DNA of 64,000 nt, from contig NZ_JAPDOD010000009.1 in NCBI RefSeq assembly GCF_027587205.1, positions 1-64,000 of the forward strand, in the 5' to 3' direction. The notes beneath the pieces were generated by a model. It was not told the origin of the DNA. It made no database searches and saw only the letters and a program-made list of their open reading frames with translations. The position numbers and the translations under genes are program-made. How positions within the stretch are numbered: the stretch's first letter is position 1; each line of letters opens with the position of its first letter. The DNA comes from Solirubrobacter ginsenosidimutans (GTDB taxonomy: Bacteria; Actinomycetota; Thermoleophilia; Solirubrobacterales; Solirubrobacteraceae). Positions 58,927-64,000 of this stretch are shown piece by piece.

Positions 58927-59547
58927 TTAGAAACGGGTCGCAAGCTGGCCGGCGAACGCGGCGGCGTCGGCAGCGAAGAGGTCGGCGCCGGTCTCGAGTG
59001 CGCGCGTCGCGTCGCCCGCGAACGCCTGGCCGCCGACGGCGATCACCGGCGGGGGCTCGAGCGCCCGCAGCACCCGCACCGCGTTGACGAGCTCCGGCAC
59101 GCGCGCGGGCAGCGCGGCCGAGAGCGCGACGACGTCGACGGCCTGCGCACGGGCCAGGTCCGCCACCGCCGCGGACGGCGACAGGGCGCCGACGAAGAGC
59201 ACGTCCCACCCGTCGGCGTCGAGGAAGTCGGCGATCATCCGCACGCCGATCGAGTGCAGTTCGCCGTCGGCGCACGCGATCAGCACTTTGCGTCCGCGCC
59301 GGGTGCCGCCCACGAAGCGCTCGGCGAGCCGCGCCATCAGGCTCTGGGTCGTGGCGGTCGCCAGGTGCTCCTGCGCGACCGAGATCTCCGCCTCCTCCCA
59401 GCGGTGCCCGATCTCATAGAGCGCCGGCTGCAGGACGTCGAGGTAGAGGGAGCGCACGTCGGCGTCGGAGTCCTCGACGAGCCGGACGGCGGCGGCCTGA
59501 TCGCCCGCGACGAGCGCATCGACGTACCGCTGCCGCAGCTCGACCAT
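58927..59547 (-). CDS. CarH-like cobalamin-binding protein without DNA-binding domain, 206 aa
   Basis: Helical cap domain (~1-85) with the W-x9-EH signature of CarH-type light sensors (Trp in GHRWEEAEISVAQEHLAT), followed by a B12-binding Rossmann domain (~88-206): VLIACADGELHSIGVRMIAD contains the E-x-H-x-x-G motif with the lower axial His, then VLFVGALSPSAAVAD, VVALSAAL, VIAVGGQAF. CarH binds adenosylcobalamin and loses it in light. No MerR HTH is present, so it must signal by protein contact, most likely to the phosphatase next to it. Confidence 0.88.
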   Translation of the reverse strand: MVELRQRYVDALVAGDQAAAVRLVEDSDADVRSLYLDVLQPALYEIGHRWEEAEISVAQEHLATATTQSLMARLAERFVGGTRRGRKVLIACADGELHSIGVRMIADFLDADGWDVLFVGALSPSAAVADLARAQAVDVVALSAALPARVPELVNAVRVLRALEPPPVIAVGGQAFAGDATRALETGADLFAADAAAFAGQLATRF

Positions 59548-59646
59548 GCCCGAAGGCTACGCCTACAGATCTTTACCTCACACTTGCACTTCTTAACGAC
59601 AATGCCTCTCGCAAGGCACTGACCACGCCGTCCCGGAGGTTTGCCC

Positions 59647-60057
59647 GTGGCCATCGCCGATCCTCGACTCCACACCGAAGCGCCCACGCAGGAAACCGGC
59701 ACGATCCCTCGGGTCCCCGAGCGAGAGCGCCGCAGAGCATCAGTGACCATGCCGCGCCTCTCACCGGGGCGCTACCTCGCGATCGAGGATGGGTCCGACG
59801 TCGTCCTGCTCCCGCTGGACGCCGACCTGATGCACATCGGGCGCAGCCCTTCCTCGGAGATCGTGCTCGACGACGCGTCCGTTTCCCGCCGCCACGCGCT
59901 GATCGCGCGTCGCGGTGATCGCACCGTGATCCTCGACGACCGCAGCCGCAACGGGGTGCACGTCAACGGGGTCCGGGTCAGCGAAGCCGACCTGCAGGAC
60001 GGCGACGTCGTCGTCTGCGGGCACATCACGCTGCGCTTCGTCGAACGAGCGGAGTAG
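59647..60057 (+). CDS. FHA-domain protein, 136 aa
   Basis: The FHA domain (~45-136) has HIGRSPSSEIVLDDASVSRRH, the Gly-Arg, Ser and Ser-x-x-His residues that bind phosphothreonine, and NGVHVNGVRVSEADLQDGD. N-terminal ~40 residues are Pro/Glu/Arg-rich and may hold a Thr target site (ETGTIPRV). GTG at 59647, seven bases after GGAGG; TTG at 59641 is too close. It diverges from the B12-sensor operon. Partner kinase not in the window. Confidence 0.88.
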   Translation: MAIADPRLHTEAPTQETGTIPRVPERERRRASVTMPRLSPGRYLAIEDGSDVVLLPLDADLMHIGRSPSSEIVLDDASVSRRHALIARRGDRTVILDDRSRNGVHVNGVRVSEADLQDGDVVVCGHITLRFVERAE

Positions 60058-60120
60058 ACGACCCGACGGACGGGGGGTTTCGGACCGCCCCGTCCAGATT
60101 TCTCATAAACTGCGTGGCAA

Positions 60121-61530
60121 ATGCCGCGTGCCGACCACACCCGCGTCGTCTTCCTGTCGCTGGTGCTGGCCGGCATCGTGTTCGCGCTGTCGCAGACGGT
60201 GGTCTCCCCCGCGCTGCCGGAGATCCAGCACCAGTACGGCGCGGACGCGGCATCGGCGGCGTGGATCCTCACGGGATACCTGCTGGCGGCGTCGGTCGCG
60301 ACGCCGATCGTCGGCAAGCTCGGCGACCTGTTCGGCCGCGGCAAGGTGCTGACGATCGTGCTGCTCGTCTTCGCGGCCGGCAGCGCCGTGTGCGCGCTGG
60401 CGCCGTCGCTCGGCGTGCTCGTCATCGGGCGTGTGATCCAGGGCGTCGGCGGCGGGATCTTCCCGCTCGCGTTCGGGATCATCCGCGAGACGTTCCCGCC
60501 GGACCGCGTCGCGACCGCGATCGGAGGGATCAGCGCCACGTTCGGGATCGGCGGCGGCGTCGGGCTCGTGATCGCGGGCCTGATCGTGTCCGCGCTGGAC
60601 GCGTCCTGGCTCTTCTGGCTCGGCCTGATGGCGCTGCCCGCCGCGTTCGCGATCTGGCGCTTCGTCCCGCAGGAGGAGACGCGGCCGGGCGCGCGCGTGG
60701 ACTGGGCCGGCGCCGCGCTGCTGTCGGTCGCGCTCGCCGCGTTGCTGTACGGGCTGAGCAAGGCCAACGAGTGGGGCTGGGGCTCGCCGCGGGTGCTGGC
60801 GCTGTCGCTCGGCGGCCTCGCGCTCGCGGGCTTCTGGGGCTGGTTCGAGACGAAGGTCGACCAGCCGCTGGTCGACATGCGCGTCCTGCGCAGGCGGCCG
60901 GTGCTGATGACGAACGTCACCGCGGTGCTGGTCGGCTTCTCGATGTTCGCGTCGTTCCTGCTGATCCCGCAGCTCGCCCAGACCAACACGAAGTTCGGCT
61001 ACGGCTTCAGCGCGTCGGTCACGGGCGCGGGCCTGCTGATGCTGCCGAGCACGCTGGTGATGCTCGTGGCGGGCCCGTTCGCGGGGCGGCTGGCGACGCG
61101 CGCGAACTCGCGGCTGCCGCTCGTCATCGGGACGTTCTCGGGCATGCTCGCCTTTGTCGTCTACGCGCTGTTTCACGGCAGCGAGTGGGAGATCTGCGTC
61201 GGCGGCGCGCTGCTGGGCGTCGGCATCGGGTTCTCCTTCGCGTCGATGGCGAACCTGATCGTCGAGGCGGTCCCGCGCGACGAGGTCGGCGTCGCCACGG
61301 GGATCAACACGATCATGCGCTCGCTCGGCGGCGCGCTGGGCGCGCAGCTGGTGGCCAGCCTGCTGACGGCCAAGACGATCGCCGGCACCGAGATCCCCTC
61401 CGAGGCCGCCTACACCGACGCGTTCATCGTCGCCGCGGTCGCCGCGGGGCTCGCGGTCGTCGCCGCGCTGGCGATCCCGCAGACGCGGCGCCCGCAGCCG
61501 CAGCCGGTCCCCGCTCCGGTCGCTGCCTAG
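60121..61530 (+). CDS. MFS transporter, DHA2 (14-helix) type, 469 aa
   Basis: Fourteen hydrophobic helices; motif A between helices 2 and 3 is GKLGDLFGRGKVL, motif C-like GIGGGVGLVIAG in helix 5, and the opening is FALSQTVVSPALPEIQHQY. Drug:proton antiporters share this form; substrate unknown. Ribosome site weak. No regulator adjacent. Confidence 0.88.
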   Translation: MPRADHTRVVFLSLVLAGIVFALSQTVVSPALPEIQHQYGADAASAAWILTGYLLAASVATPIVGKLGDLFGRGKVLTIVLLVFAAGSAVCALAPSLGVLVIGRVIQGVGGGIFPLAFGIIRETFPPDRVATAIGGISATFGIGGGVGLVIAGLIVSALDASWLFWLGLMALPAAFAIWRFVPQEETRPGARVDWAGAALLSVALAALLYGLSKANEWGWGSPRVLALSLGGLALAGFWGWFETKVDQPLVDMRVLRRRPVLMTNVTAVLVGFSMFASFLLIPQLAQTNTKFGYGFSASVTGAGLLMLPSTLVMLVAGPFAGRLATRANSRLPLVIGTFSGMLAFVVYALFHGSEWEICVGGALLGVGIGFSFASMANLIVEAVPRDEVGVATGINTIMRSLGGALGAQLVASLLTAKTIAGTEIPSEAAYTDAFIVAAVAAGLAVVAALAIPQTRRPQPQPVPAPVAA

Positions 61531-61554
61531 GCACTGCATTGGTACCGTGAGGCG

Positions 61555-62307
61555 ATGCGCCGTATCGCCGTTCTCGCCTGCCTCGCGCTGCTCGCCGGCT
61601 GCGGGTCAGACGACTCTTCGTCGTCTCCCGCCAAGCCAGCGCTGACCGTTTCGGCCGCCGCGTCGTTGAAGAACGCGGTCACCGACTACGGCAAGGGCTT
61701 CAGCGCCGCCACCGTGCGCCCGTCGTTCGCGGGCTCGGACGAGCTCGCCGCCCAGATCCGCCAGGGCGTCAAGCCCGACGTCTTCGCCTCGGCCAACACG
61801 AAGCTCCCCGACCAGCTGTACGCCGAGGGGCTCGTCGAGAAGCCGGTCGTGTTCGCCTCCAACCAGCTGGTGCTGGCGGTGCCGCCCGACAGCTCGATCA
61901 AGGGACTCGCGGACCTCGCGAAGCCGGGCACGACGATCGCGATGGGCTCGCCGTCGGTGCCGGTCGGCTCGTACACGCGCAAGGTGCTCGACGGGCTGCC
62001 GGCGGACCAGAAGAAGGCGATCCTCGCCAATGTGCGCTCCAACGAGCCCGACGTCGGGGGCGTGGTCGGCAAGGTCGCCCAGGGCGCGGTCGACGCGGGC
62101 TTCGTCTACGTGACCGACGTCGAGGCGACCGACGGGAAGCTGAAGGCGATCGACCTGCCGGAGGACCTCAAGCCGCAGGTCGCCTACGGCGTGGCGGTGG
62201 TCAAGGGCGCCAAGCATCCGGAGCAGGCGCAGCAGTTCGTCGACGGGCTGCTGGACGGGGCGGGACAGCAGGCGCTGCAGCGCGCTGGTTTCCTTCCCCC
62301 TCCGTGA
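61555..62307 (+). CDS. modA: Molybdate ABC transporter substrate-binding lipoprotein
   Basis: Lipobox ALLAGC (Cys ~15). Mature part begins LTVSAAASLKNAVTDYGKGF; VRPSFAGSDELAAQIRQGV, DVFASANTKLPDQL, FASNQLVLAVP, IAMGSPSVPVGSYTR and VTDVEA follow the ModA order. It captures molybdate outside the membrane. First of three overlapping genes. Confidence 0.94.
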   Translation: MRRIAVLACLALLAGCGSDDSSSSPAKPALTVSAAASLKNAVTDYGKGFSAATVRPSFAGSDELAAQIRQGVKPDVFASANTKLPDQLYAEGLVEKPVVFASNQLVLAVPPDSSIKGLADLAKPGTTIAMGSPSVPVGSYTRKVLDGLPADQKKAILANVRSNEPDVGGVVGKVAQGAVDAGFVYVTDVEATDGKLKAIDLPEDLKPQVAYGVAVVKGAKHPEQAQQFVDGLLDGAGQQALQRAGFLPPP

Positions 62308-63068
62308 ACTGGTTCTCCGCGCTGCTGGGTCTCGCGCTGGCCGTCGTGCTGGCGTTCCTCGTGCTGCCGGTGGTCGCGATCTTCGCCGACGTCGGCCCGC
62401 GCGAGCTGCTGTCCTCGCTGGATGACCCGGGCGCGACCGAGGCGTTGTGGCTCTCGCTGCGTACATCACTGGCCGCCGTCGCGTTGATCGTGGTCGTGGG
62501 CACGCCCGCCGCGTGGTTCCTGGCGACGCGGGTGTTTCGCGGGCGCGAGCTCGTGATCACGCTGATCGAGCTGCCGCTGGTGCTGCCGCCGGCGGTGGCG
62601 GGGATCGCGCTCCTGGCCTCGGTCGGCCCGCGCGGACTGCTGGCGCCGCTGGGCGTGTCGTTCACGCTCTCGACCGCGGCGGTCGTGGTGGCGCTGACGT
62701 TCGTGGCGGCGCCGTTCTACCTGCGCCAGGCGCAGTCGGCGTTCGCGGCGCTGGACCGGTCGTGGCTGGACGCGTCGCGGACCTTGGGGGCGAGCGAGGC
62801 GCGGACGCTGGCGCGGGTCGCGATCCCGGCAGCGCTGCCGGGGTTGTCGGCGGGGCTGGCGCTGGCGTGGGGACGCGCCTTGGGGGAGTTCGGCGCGACG
62901 CTGATGTTCGCGGGGTCCTTCGCGGGCGTGACGCAGACCGTGCCGCTCGCGATCTACGAGCGCTTCTCGACGGACTTCACGGGTGCGCTGGGTCTGTCCG
63001 CGGTGCTGGTGTGCGTCTCGGCGGGGCTCCTGCTGGCGGTCAAGTTCGCGTTCCGTGCTGCGGCTTGA
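62304..63068 (+). CDS. modB: Molybdate ABC transporter permease
   Basis: Five to six membrane helices with the EAA loop (LDASRTLGASEARTLARVAIP) and typical ELPLVLPPAVAGIALL, LGRALGEFGATLMFAG-like block (here WGRALGEFGATLMF). GTG at 62304 overlaps the modA stop (GTGA). Confidence 0.94.
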   Translation: MNWFSALLGLALAVVLAFLVLPVVAIFADVGPRELLSSLDDPGATEALWLSLRTSLAAVALIVVVGTPAAWFLATRVFRGRELVITLIELPLVLPPAVAGIALLASVGPRGLLAPLGVSFTLSTAAVVVALTFVAAPFYLRQAQSAFAALDRSWLDASRTLGASEARTLARVAIPAALPGLSAGLALAWGRALGEFGATLMFAGSFAGVTQTVPLAIYERFSTDFTGALGLSAVLVCVSAGLLLAVKFAFRAAA

Positions 63069-64000
63069 GATCGGGGCGGCGCGGGCGTCGCTGGACGTCG
63101 CGCTGACGGTCGGCGACGGCGAGTGCGTCGCGCTGGCGGGTCCGTCGGGGGCGGGGAAGACGACCGTGCTGCAGACCGTGGCGGGGCTCTTCCGGCCGCA
63201 GCGCGGCGTGGTCGCGTGCGGCTCTTCGGTGTGGCTGGACACGGCAGCGGGCGTGTTCGTGGCGCCCGAGCGGCGGCGCTGCGGGTACGTCTTCCAGGAC
63301 TACGCGCTCTTCCCGCATCTGAGCGCGTGGCGCAACGTCGCCTACGGGATCTCCGGCGACGAGCGGCGCACGCGGGCGCACGCGTATCTGGAGCGGTTCG
63401 GGTTGGAGGCGCGCGCGGACGCCAAGCCGGCGGAGCTGTCCGGCGGCGAGCGCCAGCGGGTGGCGCTCGCACGGGCGCTGGCGCGCGGCCCGGAGGTCCT
63501 GCTGCTCGACGAGCCGCTCTCGGCGCTTGACCCGCGCACCCGCGCGGCGGCGGCGCGAGAGCTGCTCGCCGTGTTGCACGAGACGGGCGTCCCGTCGCTC
63601 TTGGTCACGCACGACTTCGCCGAGGCGGCGCAGTTCGGCGACCGCGTCGGCGTGCTCGACGGCGGCTCGGTGGTGCAGCTCGGCACGGCCGCCGAGTTGT
63701 CGGCGCGGCCCGCTTCGGCGTTCGTGGCCGACTTCACCGGGGCGGTCGTCCTGACCGGCGTGGCGTCGGCCGGCCGGGACGGACTGACGTCGGTCGCGCT
63801 TGACGGCGGTGGCACGATCGTCAGCACCGACGCGGCGAGCGGCCCGGTCGGTGCGAGCCTCTACCCGTGGGAGGTCGTGCTGGAGGCGGGCAGCGCGCCC
63901 TCCTCCGCGCAGAATCATCTGGTGGCCGAGGTCGTCTCGATCACCGAGATCGGCGGGCGGGCGCGGGTCGGGCTGCTGGCGGGACAGCCGCTCGTGGCCG
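63055..64000 (+). CDS. modC: Molybdate ABC transporter ATPase, partial (window ends)
   Basis: GTG at 63055 overlaps modB by 14 bases. Walker A GPSGAGKTTVL, Q-loop YVFQDYALFPHLSA, signature LSGGERQRVALARA, Walker B VLLLDEPLSALD, H-loop LVTHDFAEA. A C-terminal molybdate-binding-like part begins ~220 (VLTGVASAGRDG) and is cut by the window end at about residue 315. Confidence 0.92.
   Translation, partial: MLRLEIGAARASLDVALTVGDGECVALAGPSGAGKTTVLQTVAGLFRPQRGVVACGSSVWLDTAAGVFVAPERRRCGYVFQDYALFPHLSAWRNVAYGISGDERRTRAHAYLERFGLEARADAKPAELSGGERQRVALARALARGPEVLLLDEPLSALDPRTRAAAARELLAVLHETGVPSLLVTHDFAEAAQFGDRVGVLDGGSVVQLGTAAELSARPASAFVADFTGAVVLTGVASAGRDGLTSVALDGGGTIVSTDAASGPVGASLYPWEVVLEAGSAPSSAQNHLVAEVVSITEIGGRARVGLLAGQPLVA

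Overview
The window is very GC-rich, densely coded DNA with short gaps, many GTG/TTG starts and frequent 1-4 base stop/start overlaps. Gene content (orphan MalK-type ATPase, non-F420 luciferase-like oxidoreductase next to a GH13 enzyme, a PGM1-type ATP-grasp gene, PduO, DUF4430 proteins with an ECF transporter, many secreted FN3/VCBS/RHS proteins) suggests an actinobacterium, most likely of class Thermoleophilia (Solirubrobacterales: Solirubrobacter/Conexibacter-like). That placement is inference; there is no rRNA in the window.

Layout. 1-10 kb: small hypothetical genes, then a minus-strand run with a Rho paralogue carrying a histone-like tail, dihydropteroate synthase, a secreted beta-rich protein and aerobic glycerol-3-phosphate dehydrogenase; then a MOSC-like gene, a possible decayed nuclease-fold gene and a GNAT. 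10-17.5 kb: a 2181-residue secreted RHS protein ending in a GIY-YIG-like domain, translationally coupled to a leucine-rich-repeat protein that looks like its immunity partner. 17.5-34 kb: luciferase-like oxidoreductase plus GH13 enzyme, S4 protein, secreted proteins, RarD/cupin pair, hybrid histidine kinase operon, LysR divergent from a membrane protein, diguanylate cyclase, mannitol-type dehydrogenase, SDR and an ABC ATPase. 34-42 kb: VOC-AraC-LuxR regulatory operon, PGM1-like ligase plus polysaccharide deacetylase, and a MoaD-like/BNR-propeller pair. 42-52 kb: transhydrogenase genes pntA-pntA2-pntB, preceded by a degenerate adenylate-forming protein and an ECF transporter operon with two DUF4430 (transcobalamin-like) secreted proteins under a cobalamin riboswitch; the cobalamin adenosyltransferase gene diverges from it. 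52-57.5 kb: PAP2 phosphatase, two-component system plus MerR-like gene, ParB-like gene, an 89-residue mini-flagellin-like gene, and a divergent ribbon-helix-helix/Doc pair. 57.5-64 kb: tRNA-Glu(CTC), tRNA-Leu(CAG), a CarH-like B12-binding protein coupled to a SpoIIE/RsbU phosphatase, an FHA protein, an MFS transporter and modABC (modC runs off the end).

Themes. (1) Cobalamin: riboswitch, predicted B12 capture and uptake (two DUF4430 proteins plus EcfT, fused EcfAA and S component), adenosyltransferase, and farther on a B12-binding protein with the CarH light-sensor signature next to a phosphatase. (2) Conflict: an RHS toxin/immunity pair and a Doc-type toxin with a ribbon-helix-helix antitoxin. 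(3) Paired palindromes with core GGGGTC(A/T)GACCCC lie in frame inside two unrelated genes, and a diverged form lies in an intergenic gap; they look like a miniature REP-type element.

Apart from the riboswitch leader, the tRNA region and a 284-base gap at 55344-55627, there is no long stretch without a gene.
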